64,000 nucleotides of DNA from a bacterium (lineage in GTDB: Bacteria; UBP15; UBA6099), in contig JAKQPS010000157.1 of the NCBI GenBank assembly GCA_029564595.1, forward strand, positions 1 through 64,000. Reading direction: 5' to 3'. Below the pieces are notes generated by a model. It was not told where the DNA came from, made no database searches, and saw nothing but the letters and a program-made list of their open reading frames with translations. Shown piece by piece: positions 41,778 through 50,561 of this stretch (position 1 is the first letter of the stretch; the number at the start of each line of letters is the position of its first letter). Position numbers and translations under genes: made by a program.

Positions 41778-43229
41778 ATGAATCTTGCGGATAATCTGAA
41801 AAACAGCGCGGAGCGGTTTCCCGACCGGCCTGCGGTCGTTTTTTACGACAGAGTGATAAGGTACGAGCAGCTTTACGCGGACGCGCTGAGGTTTGCGGGC
41901 GCGCTCGGCGAGATGGGCATGTCGCGCGGGGACAGAATGGCGATAGCGATTCCGAACGTTCCGGAATATCCTGTGGCTCTTTACGGGGCCTTCGCGGCCG
42001 GGGTGGAGGTCGTCACAATCAACCCTCTGTATTCCGCCCGCGAAATCGAATATATGCTGAAGGATAGCGGGGCGAAGCTGGCGATAATGCATCCGATGTT
42101 CGAGCCGCCCGTCAGGGAAGCCGCCGCGAACGCCGGAACTAAGTTGCTGTACAGCGACTCCATGGGCGACCCGGCCAAGCGCGACATGAAGAAGGCGATG
42201 TCGGAGGCGGCCGCCGCGCCCGCGCCCGCGGACCTAGACCCGAACCACACGGCGGCTATCATCTACACCAACGCGTGGAGGGGATATCCGCTTGGAGCCT
42301 GCCTCACTCATCACGGACTGATGACCAACGCCCGTTCGAGCGTTGTTACTGCGTCGGCGCATGAAGACGACGCTTTTCTCACAGTTATTCCCCTGTTCCA
42401 TGCGTTCGCCTGCACCACATGTCTGCATCTGCCTTTTCTCGCGGGAGCAAAGACTGTTCTTCATGAGATGTTTTCAGAGGATCGCGTGATGGCGGATCTC
42501 AAAAAAGAGAAGATAAGCGTTTTTCCGAATGTGCCGACGATAAACAAAAGGCTGCTTGATAAATACGGCTCGGCGGGGAGCGACCTATCGTTCGTGAGGG
42601 CGATAGTGCCCGGAGGCGCTCCTCTGACGGATGATCTGTACGGCGGGCTTGTGGAGAAACTAAACGCAAATGTATATCAGGGGTACGGGATAACGGAATG
42701 CGGGCCGGTGACTTCGGTGAACCCGATGCGGGGCAGGGAGTTTGTGAAAGCCGGCTCCGTAGGCCCGCCGATTGAAGGCATAACCGTGAAAGTCGTCGAC
42801 GAGAACGGCGAGGCGCTCCTGACGGGCGAGACGGGCGAGCTTTGCGTCCGGGGCGGCAACGTCATGCGCGAATATCTCGGAAAACCCGAAGACACGGCAA
42901 TGTTTCTAAAAGACGGTTGGCTGTTTTCAGGCGACCTAGCCCGCATAGACGAAGACGGCTATATATACATAACGGGACACAAGAAAAGGCTTGTGCTTGT
43001 CGGCGGGTTTAACGTCTATCCGCAAGAGGTGGAGGCGTTGCTCGGCGCGCATCCGGCGGTGGAAAGCTGCCGCGTCTTCGGCGTCCCGGACGATTCCCTC
43101 GGAGAGAGAGTTATGGCGGAAGCGAAACTTCGTTCCGGAGCTTCCGCTGAACCCGGCGAACTGAGAAAATTCCTCCGCTCTGCTCTTGCTCCCTATAAAG
43201 TCCCCCGCCGGGTTGATATCATAGAATAG
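41778..43229 (+). CDS. AMP-binding acyl-CoA synthetase-like protein with aberrant P-loop
   Basis: 483 residues of the ANL superfamily. Most blocks are canonical: VYQGYGITECGPV (A5), LFSGDLARIDEDGYIYITGHKKRLVLVGG split over A7-A8, YPQEVE, and a C-terminal KVPRRVDII with the catalytic Lys. The ATP-phosphate loop, normally YTSGTTGxPKG, reads IIYTNAWRGYPLGACLTH: TGTTG is lost and PKG is PLG. I recall related TAAxxGxPxGA variants in some anaerobe acyl-CoA synthetases, so the enzyme may be active in a variant subfamily. TATAAT at 41702-41707 may be its promoter, without a clear -35. Confidence 0.8.
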   Translation: MNLADNLKNSAERFPDRPAVVFYDRVIRYEQLYADALRFAGALGEMGMSRGDRMAIAIPNVPEYPVALYGAFAAGVEVVTINPLYSAREIEYMLKDSGAKLAIMHPMFEPPVREAAANAGTKLLYSDSMGDPAKRDMKKAMSEAAAAPAPADLDPNHTAAIIYTNAWRGYPLGACLTHHGLMTNARSSVVTASAHEDDAFLTVIPLFHAFACTTCLHLPFLAGAKTVLHEMFSEDRVMADLKKEKISVFPNVPTINKRLLDKYGSAGSDLSFVRAIVPGGAPLTDDLYGGLVEKLNANVYQGYGITECGPVTSVNPMRGREFVKAGSVGPPIEGITVKVVDENGEALLTGETGELCVRGGNVMREYLGKPEDTAMFLKDGWLFSGDLARIDEDGYIYITGHKKRLVLVGGFNVYPQEVEALLGAHPAVESCRVFGVPDDSLGERVMAEAKLRSGASAEPGELRKFLRSALAPYKVPRRVDIIE

Positions 43230-43321
43230 TTCCGTAGAGCGCAAGTAATCGTAGAGCCACAACCATTTGCTCTTGGCTTCCTCGTTTTTCTATGATTGAA
43301 AAACGTAGAAATGAACTGTGT

Positions 43322-43351
43322 TTGACAGCGTTTTGGACGCGGGTGTATACT
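43322..43351 (+). promoter_or_regulatory. sigma70-type promoter for the pilin-like gene
   Basis: TTGACA (43322-43327), 18-nt spacer, TATACT (43346-43351). Predicted start near 43358, leaving a leader of about 145 nt before the ATG at 43504. Confidence 0.7.
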
Positions 43352-43503
43352 TTAATTGACACGAAACAAAAATTTTGAGGCTGAAATAGGCAACTTCCCG
43401 GAAAGGCAAAATGTTTGACTCTTGCCGCGACGGGGAATATCATAGTAAGCGAAAGGGCTTTTTTATTGCGCGCCTGAAACATAATAATATTCAGGGAGAA
43501 AAA

Positions 43504-44388
43504 ATGCGAAACAAGCGACGCCGGGAAAAAGGATTCACCTTGGCGGAAGTTCTGGTTGTTTTGTGCATAATGATAATATTACTCGGAATGATGACGCCAT
43601 CGTATTATCAGTATCAGGCGTCGAGACGGGTCAGAAGCGCTATTAGCGCGACGCTTGTTCTTAAGACGGCTCTTAACGACACGGCCAATTCTTGCAAGGG
43701 ATTTCCCAGAAGATCTTTGACAGGCACGGACAACGCTTCACTTATGGAGTTTCTTTCCATAGTCGACCAGACCGAATGTGGAAGAACAACCGACATCAAC
43801 GATTCCACAATATTGGTTTTCCCCAAAAACGATAATTGTTCCCATACCGCCATATCCCAGACTACTATGCCGTCGCATCCGTATTCGGCGAATTTCAAAG
43901 CTTCCGGGTTATGCTCTTCAGTGTGCGAAAGGTCTGACGATGGGTGTTCAGGCAAAGCCGGGGTTGGTTTTGGAGGCGTTTTCATTAGAGACGACACCAC
44001 ATCCGACTCAAGATTTGAGGCTTGTTCCCCAGAATATTCAGGGGTTTCCGGGCCTGATTACTCCGGCAACTACAAACCCGGCTGGAACTACGCTCTGCTG
44101 GAAGGCTTTACTTTGGACAAACCCGTCGGCGTCGTCTGCTCAGTCGCGATGGGTTATAAGAGATCCGTTCTCATTATTGTCAATACCAGCGGGTATTACG
44201 GCGGGAAACAAGTTACGGAAGGATCGGGTATTTTTGATATGGACGGAGACGATCTTGACGAGCCGTGCCCGTGCGGTCCGTACTGCGAGGAACTGTTCGA
44301 GGCTGTGGGCGACGGGCAGAGCGGGTGCTGTTCGCCTTGTATTGCCGCGGACGGAACAGAGTATGACGGCATAGGGTACAAGTTCTAA
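43504..44388 (+). CDS. type IV pilin-like protein, Cys-rich
   Basis: 294 residues from ATG 43504 (GGGAGAAAAA upstream); the frame is open earlier but without meaning. Class III prepilin leader RNKRRREKG followed by FTLAEVLVVLCIMIILLGMM, with the conserved Glu+5 after the G/F cleavage site. The remainder is a secreted domain of about 240 residues with many cysteines, the last ones clustered (DEPCPCGPYC...GCCSPC). Length and Cys content suggest a minor pilin or pseudopilin rather than the major subunit. Monocistronic with its own promoter; pilT genes lie 17 kb upstream. Confidence 0.82.
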   Translation: MRNKRRREKGFTLAEVLVVLCIMIILLGMMTPSYYQYQASRRVRSAISATLVLKTALNDTANSCKGFPRRSLTGTDNASLMEFLSIVDQTECGRTTDINDSTILVFPKNDNCSHTAISQTTMPSHPYSANFKASGLCSSVCERSDDGCSGKAGVGFGGVFIRDDTTSDSRFEACSPEYSGVSGPDYSGNYKPGWNYALLEGFTLDKPVGVVCSVAMGYKRSVLIIVNTSGYYGGKQVTEGSGIFDMDGDDLDEPCPCGPYCEELFEAVGDGQSGCCSPCIAADGTEYDGIGYKF

Positions 44389-44451
44389 TTTCCCATTTTG
44401 TTTTTCTTGATTGCGATCGAAGATGCGAGGAACGTCTGCGCGCGCGACGAT

Positions 44452-45831
44452 TTATTCGCCGGCATCGAGCAACCCGTATTTTTTCATTTTATTGTAAAGG
44501 GTGACGCGGGTGACGCCGAGGCGGCGGGATGTTTTGTCGCGGCTTCCGCCAAGTTCGCGGAGCAGAGAAGAAATCATCGCGGCCTCGAACCCTTCGACGG
44601 CTTTTTTAAGAGGCATGTCGGCGGGGATGGAGGAGCGCGGGGCGCTTGCCGGAGCGCTCCGGGCTGATACCCGCGCGGGCAGATCGGCCGCCCCGATTTT
44701 TCCTCCGCCGGACAGGATGACGGTGCGTTCTATCGCGTTTTCCAGTTCCCGCACGTTTCCCGGCCAGTCATAGACGCAAAGCAACTCCATCGCCTCGGCG
44801 GTGATTCCGGGGTTGGGCCGGTTATTCTCCCGGCAAAACCTGTCTATGAACGCGTCCGCAAGCAGCGGTATGTCCTCTCTTCTATCCCTCAAAGAGGGAA
44901 CTGTAATCGGAACTACGTTCAGTCTGTAAAAGAGGTCTTCCCTGAATTTGCCCTCGGACACTGTTTTTTCAAGGTCTAGGTTGGTGGCGCTGATGAGGCG
45001 GATGTCCACGTTGATGCGCCGTTCGCCGCCGAGCCGGGTGAACTGCCTGTCCTGAATCACGTTCAGCAACTTCGCTTGTGTGGCCGGGGAGAGATTTCCA
45101 ATTTCATCGAGGAATACTACGCCGCCGTCAGCCTGCTCGAACCTGCCTGTCTGTGCGCGGGTGGCTCCGGTGAAAGCCCCTCGCTCATGTCCGAACAGTT
45201 CGCTTTCGAGAAGAGTTTCCGGAAGCGCGGCGCAGTCCACTTTGACGAAAGGCTTGTCTCGCCTCGCGCTTTCCTTGTATATGGCGCGGGCGATGAGGTC
45301 TTTTCCGGAGCCGGTCTCTCCGTCGATGAGCACGTTGGCGTCGCTTTTCGCCACTGCCGCCGCCCTCTCGAACACCCTTCTCATCGCGGCGCTTCTTCCG
45401 ATTATCCCCTCGAATCCGTATATCTCTCTGAGCCGTCTTTTAAGCTCGACATTCTCGTCTGTTATCGCCTGTTTTCTGGCGATTCGCTCTAGGACTATCT
45501 TCATTTCTTCCATCTCGAAAGGTTTTTGAAGATAGTCTTCGGCGCCGGACTGTATGGCGGCCACCGCGTCTCTTACGTTTCCATGCCCGGTCATGATAAC
45601 TGCGGACGTCCCGGGGGAAATCTCGATTGCGCGCTTCAGAAGGTCAAGACCGTTCATTCCCGGAAGGTTTACGTCTATAACAACGATATGAATGGATTCA
45701 TCGCGCAGGATTGTAAGGGCGGCCTCGGCGTCTTCCGCGCCGATGGCGTAGTGGCCCTCGAGTTCTAGGCGCTCGCAAAGCGACTCGCGCACGATGCGCT
45801 CGTCGTCGACTACCAGCACGGAGCGTTTCAA
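44452..45831 (-). CDS. NtrC-family sigma54-dependent response regulator
   Basis: 459 residues. Receiver domain (1-120) with phospho-Asp in VVIDVNLPG and Lys in LQKPFE; AAA+ domain with Walker A GETGSGKD, the sigma54-contact GAFTGA, Walker B GGVVFLDEIGNL and arginine-finger region; C-terminal Fis-type helix-turn-helix (GGSRDKTSRRLGVTRVTLYNKM). Activates sigma54 promoters on phosphorylation. Its start overlaps the kinase stop by 4 nt, so the two form a dedicated pair. Confidence 0.95.
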   Translation of the reverse strand: MKRSVLVVDDERIVRESLCERLELEGHYAIGAEDAEAALTILRDESIHIVVIDVNLPGMNGLDLLKRAIEISPGTSAVIMTGHGNVRDAVAAIQSGAEDYLQKPFEMEEMKIVLERIARKQAITDENVELKRRLREIYGFEGIIGRSAAMRRVFERAAAVAKSDANVLIDGETGSGKDLIARAIYKESARRDKPFVKVDCAALPETLLESELFGHERGAFTGATRAQTGRFEQADGGVVFLDEIGNLSPATQAKLLNVIQDRQFTRLGGERRINVDIRLISATNLDLEKTVSEGKFREDLFYRLNVVPITVPSLRDRREDIPLLADAFIDRFCRENNRPNPGITAEAMELLCVYDWPGNVRELENAIERTVILSGGGKIGAADLPARVSARSAPASAPRSSIPADMPLKKAVEGFEAAMISSLLRELGGSRDKTSRRLGVTRVTLYNKMKKYGLLDAGE

Positions 45832-46877
45832 GCTTTGTCCTCGGTTTCCGCGCGCAACGGCAGTTCGATGCGGAACTTCGCGCCTTCGCCTTTTCTGCCG
45901 CCAGCGGTTATTTTCCCTTCGTGGTCGTCCATTATTCTTCTTGCCACATACAGACCGACGCCGGTTCCGATGCCTCTCGCTTTTTTCGAGAAGAATAGGT
46001 CGAAAACTCTCGGCAGGTCCGCCTCATCGATGCCCGCGCCCGTGTCGGAAAAAGTCATCACTGCCGCGACATCGGTTTTTTCCAGCGCTATGTTCAATTC
46101 CCCTCCGTCCGGCATGGAGTCCAGAGCGTTGATCATTATATTGATGAACACTTGCCGCATTGCGTCTTTATCGAACCGCGCCTCGATTTTCTCCAAGCCC
46201 GGCGGACAGTCTATCGATATGCGGACATTCTGTTTGACCGCCTTAGGCTCGATTAGAGTGACGGCTCCTCTGATTTCTGCGGCGAGGTCGGAGTCGGTTT
46301 TCATTGGGGACCGGGGCCGCGCCAGTTCTAGCAGGCCGTTGGTGACCATTCGTATCTGGTTTATAGCCTCGCGTATCACCCGCGTGTAGGCGTCGATTTT
46401 CGGATCGTCGCCTGCTCTTGCCGATATCAGGTCGATATAGTTTGAAATTCCGAACAGAGGATTGTTTATCTCGTGAGCCACGCTGGCGGCCATCTTTCCC
46501 GCGCTGGCAAGTTTTTCCATCTCGACCAGCCTGCCCTGCGTGCGCTCTATGAGATGCATCATATTATTGAAAGTCTCGCCGATTTCCGTCATCGGGTCGT
46601 TGCCTATTCCCGCGAGGTACACTTCGCATTTCCGGCAGTCGAGAACGTCGGCCAGCCGGCAGCACCCGCCTTCCTCGGAGAACGTTCCCATTATCTGCCA
46701 GCAACGGACGCCTTCCTTGTCTCTCAACTGGCACCCTTCGGGTCGGGGGCAGTCGATCATCATCCAGCATGTTTTCACGCCGGGGTTGTCGAACCGGACT
46801 TCGGTTCCGCCCGCGAACGCGCGACGCATCAGCGTCACCAGCGTTTCGTTGACCTCGGCGAGTTTTTTCGGTTCCAT
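45828..46877 (-). CDS. sensor histidine kinase with N-terminal Cys cluster
   Basis: 349 residues, no membrane helix. The N-terminus (about 35-90) has eight or more cysteines in CW...DCPRPEGC...VRCWQ...EGGCCRL...DCRKCEVY, a pattern I know from cytoplasmic sensors of anaerobic Deltaproteobacteria and thought to bind a metal or Fe-S centre. Then a short linker with ERTQGRLVEMEKLASAGKMA, HisKA with ASVAHEINNPLFGI, and HATPase_c (NIMINALDSMPDGG, FSDTGAGI, GTGVGLYVARRI). A redox or oxygen input is the reasonable guess. Its regulator follows with an overlap. Confidence 0.9.
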   Translation of the reverse strand: MEPKKLAEVNETLVTLMRRAFAGGTEVRFDNPGVKTCWMMIDCPRPEGCQLRDKEGVRCWQIMGTFSEEGGCCRLADVLDCRKCEVYLAGIGNDPMTEIGETFNNMMHLIERTQGRLVEMEKLASAGKMAASVAHEINNPLFGISNYIDLISARAGDDPKIDAYTRVIREAINQIRMVTNGLLELARPRSPMKTDSDLAAEIRGAVTLIEPKAVKQNVRISIDCPPGLEKIEARFDKDAMRQVFINIMINALDSMPDGGELNIALEKTDVAAVMTFSDTGAGIDEADLPRVFDLFFSKKARGIGTGVGLYVARRIMDDHEGKITAGGRKGEGAKFRIELPLRAETEDKA

Positions 46878-46959
46878 TTTTCCCTATGCGTTCCGCCGCG
46901 CAGTTCGTTTCAGCGCGTGGTTGCCTTCCTAATAAAAGCCATTGATTCGTTGATTTTGC

Positions 46960-46988
46960 ATAATAAGGTGAAAGCTCTTTGTTGTCAA
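46960..46988 (-). promoter_or_regulatory. sigma70-type promoter for the kinase/regulator pair
   Basis: On the minus strand TTGACA (46988-46983), 17-nt spacer, TATTAT (46965-46960). About 75 nt of leader before the kinase ATG at 46877. The adjoining 47000-47158 is very AT-rich and otherwise empty. Confidence 0.75.
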
Positions 46989-47158
46989 GAAAGAGGTCTT
47001 TCGGCCTAGATTTCTATGGTAAATCAAAAAAATGTAAAATTTTATTAACATAATGATAATATATTTTATTATAAAATATTATTGCCGCAACAGGATCCTA
47101 AAAAATGTTTTTTTTGTGTCATGTTTTATGAAACCCACTGAACGGGTAAAAGCTAAAC

Positions 47159-47692
47159 GTGAACAATGAAAATGACATAAATCACACAACTGAAAAACTG
47201 AGGGAAGTGCAGGCGGAATTCGTCAACCCGTTTCTGAGCGCGGTCGGATATGCGCTGAAGACAATGGGCCGGGCTTCCGCCAACAAGGGGATGGTCGCCC
47301 TCGAACGCGCCAACACCTTCAGGGGCGACGCTCAGATTCTCCTGCGCGTGGACGGCACGATCAAGGGCTTTGTCATCCTTGAAATGCCGGAGGCGCTCGC
47401 CCGCAAATTCGTCTCTATCTTCCTTTTCGGTCTGCCGATAAAGGAGCTTGACGCTATGGCGAGGAACTCTCTGGAGGAATTCTCCATCAGGATTTCCGAG
47501 ATGGCTCGCAGGCAGCTCATCGACAGAGGCTATCTTGCCAGCGTGTCGTCTTTCGTGAATTTTAACAAACCGCTCCATTTCTCAGGAGACAAGCAGTTTA
47601 TAGTCGTCCCAATCGACACCGAACACGGCGATTTTAAAGTGTTTTTCAATGTGATGAAGGCGGAGCTGATGGATCAGGCGTCCGTCAATTGA
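47159..47692 (+). CDS. CheX-like protein lacking the catalytic Asn
   Basis: 177 residues, GTG start. Similar to CheC/CheX CheY-P phosphatases: FVNPFLSAVGYALKTMG at the N-terminus, GFVILEMPEALARKFVSIFL, then the helix ELDAMARNSLEEFSIRISEMARRQL. In CheX this helix reads SALGEIxNMIxGxA, with Glu and Asn four residues apart doing catalysis. Here Glu aligns but the Asn position is Ile. It may bind a phospho-receiver without hydrolysing it. No other chemotaxis genes are near. The region before it is AT-rich without a clear promoter. Confidence 0.72.
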   Translation: MNNENDINHTTEKLREVQAEFVNPFLSAVGYALKTMGRASANKGMVALERANTFRGDAQILLRVDGTIKGFVILEMPEALARKFVSIFLFGLPIKELDAMARNSLEEFSIRISEMARRQLIDRGYLASVSSFVNFNKPLHFSGDKQFIVVPIDTEHGDFKVFFNVMKAELMDQASVN

Positions 47693-47794
47693 TTCCCGTT
47701 CTATGCTGATATAGTATTTTCGCAGGCGGCGGCGTATGTTGCGAGATGTGTTTCGCGCGGCGTTGCGGCAAACCTTCGCGTTGCAGGGGGGGCG

Positions 47795-48784
47795 ATGAAA
47801 AAGAGGATGCGTCTGGGGATATTCGGAGCCGGAATGATGGCGCGCGCGCACCTTGAGGCTCTGCGCGGGGTTAATGAGGCTGAGGCGGCCGGAGTGTCTT
47901 GGGCCGGAGCGAAAAGCCTGAAAATGATTTCCGCCGAGTTCGGGGTCCCCGCTTTCTCCAAGCCGGATGAGTTGCTCGCGCGGGCGGACGCGGTGAGCGT
48001 CTGTCTGCCGACGTTTCTGCATGAAGAGGCGGCGGTCATGGCGGCTGCGGCGGGCAGGGATGTTCTATGCGAAAAACCTCTGGCCCTCGAAGAGGCGGCC
48101 GCAATAAGGATGATAAAGGCCTGCCGTCGCGCTGGAGTCAGGCTCATGACGGCGCATTGTCTGCGCTTCTGGCCGGAATACGCGTTTTTGAAAAGGGCTG
48201 TGGATAGCGGAGAGTTCGGCGCGGCGCTGGAGTTTCACGGGAGCAGGTTTAGCGCGGCTCCCGGATGGTCGTCGGGGAACTGGCTGTTGGAAGACTCGCT
48301 CAGCGGCGGGCCTGCCATTGACTTGCACATCCACGACGCCGACATGATTCTGCATCTTTTCGGGCCGCCGGAGTCGGCGCGATCGCGGTTGGTTTCCGCT
48401 CCCGGCGAGAAGTCGGTTCACACCGAATTCACGTATCCGAACGGGCCTGTGGCGCGCGCGGACGCCGGATGGTTTTTCGGCTCCTATCCGTTCAGGATGG
48501 GATACAGAGCGGTGTTCGAGCGGGCGGTTGTCGAGTATGACTCGGCGGCGGAGAAGACGCTCAAGATTTGGACACCGGCGGGCGGCCCGCCTCGCGCCCC
48601 TAAACTTACAAAGACGGACGGATATCGGGAGCAGATAAGGTACTTCGCGCGTTGCGCTTCAAAGGGTTGCGAGCCGGAGATGAGCGACGGGCAGGCGGGC
48701 TTGGCCGCGCTGCGCCTTGTGAGAAACGCCCTGCGGTCGTCCGAGACCGGGCGCGCCGTCCGCTATCGTCCGCCCAGCGTCTGA
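47795..48784 (+). CDS. Gfo/Idh/MocA-family oxidoreductase
   Basis: 329 residues. N-terminal Rossmann fold LGIFGAGMMARAHLEAL (GxGxxx), then the family block VLCEKPLAL with catalytic Lys, and the second-domain His motif GGPAIDLHIHDADMILHLFG. NAD(P)-dependent dehydrogenase of sugars or inositols; substrate unknown. Strong SD (run of G) immediately before the ATG. It stands between a CheX-like gene and the converging AOR gene. Confidence 0.9.
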   Translation: MKKRMRLGIFGAGMMARAHLEALRGVNEAEAAGVSWAGAKSLKMISAEFGVPAFSKPDELLARADAVSVCLPTFLHEEAAVMAAAAGRDVLCEKPLALEEAAAIRMIKACRRAGVRLMTAHCLRFWPEYAFLKRAVDSGEFGAALEFHGSRFSAAPGWSSGNWLLEDSLSGGPAIDLHIHDADMILHLFGPPESARSRLVSAPGEKSVHTEFTYPNGPVARADAGWFFGSYPFRMGYRAVFERAVVEYDSAAEKTLKIWTPAGGPPRAPKLTKTDGYREQIRYFARCASKGCEPEMSDGQAGLAALRLVRNALRSSETGRAVRYRPPSV

Positions 48785-48802
48785 CTCGCCTTCGGCGGTT
48801 GG

Positions 48803-50518
48803 CTACAGATTGAAATCCATGTCTTTCAACAGTTCTTCCGGAACATCGAAAACCCTGCCGAAGGGCGGCAGCGGCTCGGTTCTGAAAAAGTCGGGCAGCC
48901 TGTCCGCCTCGGCGGATATGCCCGCGTCCCTGTTGAATTTCTTCTCAATGTTCAGAGTAGACACGCCTATGTCTATGACATCGGCTTTTGTAAGGCTCCA
49001 ACCGTAGAGCGAGTTGAGAAGGCCGGCCGTGCGCTCCATGTTGGCGGCGTCCGGGCCGACGAAGAAGCAGTAGCCCATGCTGTCGACAACCGTGATCATA
49101 ATCTGAAGATCGCGGGAAAGCTCGTGCTGGCCTTCGGCTTCGGTGAGTTCGAAGGATTTTGACGGGTCGAGTCCGATGCGGCCGGGGATAGCCGGGCCGC
49201 TGGTGTGGTCGGCTCCCATAGGCGATGTCGCGTAAGAGCAACCCATTCCTTTGAACGTGCGCGGGTCGTATGCGACGGTGGCCTGCCCCTTGACTGCCGG
49301 GACGCGGCGCGCGCCGAGGGCCTTGCCTACCGCCGCCGCTCCGCTTCCTATCAGCTTTCCGTCGGGGCTTCCCGCGCGGACTTCTTCCAGCAGGCGGAGC
49401 GCCGCTTCGGCGTCTCCCCACGGCAGCATGCCGTTCTCCATCGCGATACCGAGAGCCACGCCTGTGTCTATGGTGTCCAGCCCGAGGTCGTCCAGCAGGA
49501 AGTCGAAACGCGCGAGCGCGTCTAGATCTCCGATGTCCAGATTCGGGCCGACCAGAACCATCGTCTCGTATTCTAAGCTGGACGTGACGTATTCGCCGTC
49601 TTTCGAGACGTAAATGTTGGAGCATCTGATAACGCATCCCGGATGGCAGGGGGCGGAAGGGGTTCCGCCGCGCTCGACAATGGTCTCGTAGAGTTTTTCG
49701 CCGCTGACGTCCGCGGCGCGCTCGAAGCTGCCCGAAGAGTAGTTGCGGGTCGGCAATCCGCCCATTTTGTTCGCCGCCGTCACCATCGCAGCGGTTCCGT
49801 ACTTCGTCAGCCCGGCTTTGGCGGAGATGAGCTGTTTGGCGAATTCTTTCGAAATCCTTTTGAACTCTCCGGCGTCCGAATAATCCGGGGAAGCGGCAGG
49901 GAATGGGAGTATCACGACAGCTTTGACGCCTTTGGAGCCGAGGACGGCTCCGAGGCCTCCCCTGCCCGCCGCGCGGGAGGGGCGGCCCGCCATGTCAGAA
50001 CTTTGAATCGACGCCGCCGCCAGCCTCTGTTCGCCTGCCGGGCCGATGCAGAGGACGGCTGCTTTGTCGCCGTGCAATGCGCGCAATTTCTCCGCTGTTT
50101 CGTATGTGCCGAGACCTCTGAGATAGGAGGCGTCTTCCAACCTCGCGCCGCCGGGGGCGATTACGATTGTTTTTAGCGCGAAAGAGTCCGACGGCGCGCC
50201 CTCGATGACGATAGCCCTTATTCCCGCGCGCGCCAGATTTGCTCCGGCGACGCCCCCAACGTTGCTTTCCTTAATGCCTCCCGTGAGCGGGCTTTTAGCG
50301 CCTATCGAAATTCTTCCGGAACACGGAGCCGTCGTCCCCGTAAGAAGTCCGGTGGCAATAATAAGTTTGTTTTCAGGGCCTAGCGGGTCGCATATCGCCG
50401 GTATCTCGTCGGCGATTATGCGGGAAGTTAGCGCCCGGCCTCCGTACTTCAGATATTTTTCCGGCGTCGGCGAGACCGATACAGCGCCGTCGGCGATATT
50501 TACTCGCAGAAAATCCAT
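48803..50518 (-). CDS. aldehyde:ferredoxin oxidoreductase
   Basis: 571 residues from ATG 50518 (AAAGGCGG 9 nt upstream); the frame continues upstream into the acyl-CoA dehydrogenase end. Tungsten-pterin AOR family: N-terminal LKYGGRALTSRII, SGRISIGAKSPLTGGI, RAAGRGGLGAVLGSKGVKAVVI; Fe-S cysteines in CHPGCVIRCSN (about 290-300) and in DSMGYCFF (about 498); YDPRTFKGMGCSYATSPMGADHT. Oxidises aldehydes to acids with ferredoxin reduction, or the reverse, in the cytoplasm of anaerobes. Lies 43 nt after the acyl-CoA dehydrogenase on the same strand. Confidence 0.93.
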   Translation of the reverse strand: MDFLRVNIADGAVSVSPTPEKYLKYGGRALTSRIIADEIPAICDPLGPENKLIIATGLLTGTTAPCSGRISIGAKSPLTGGIKESNVGGVAGANLARAGIRAIVIEGAPSDSFALKTIVIAPGGARLEDASYLRGLGTYETAEKLRALHGDKAAVLCIGPAGEQRLAAASIQSSDMAGRPSRAAGRGGLGAVLGSKGVKAVVILPFPAASPDYSDAGEFKRISKEFAKQLISAKAGLTKYGTAAMVTAANKMGGLPTRNYSSGSFERAADVSGEKLYETIVERGGTPSAPCHPGCVIRCSNIYVSKDGEYVTSSLEYETMVLVGPNLDIGDLDALARFDFLLDDLGLDTIDTGVALGIAMENGMLPWGDAEAALRLLEEVRAGSPDGKLIGSGAAAVGKALGARRVPAVKGQATVAYDPRTFKGMGCSYATSPMGADHTSGPAIPGRIGLDPSKSFELTEAEGQHELSRDLQIMITVVDSMGYCFFVGPDAANMERTAGLLNSLYGWSLTKADVIDIGVSTLNIEKKFNRDAGISAEADRLPDFFRTEPLPPFGRVFDVPEELLKDMDFNL

Positions 50519-50561
50519 GTCTGACAACCGCCTTTCATAGCGGAAATATGCGCGCCTTATT

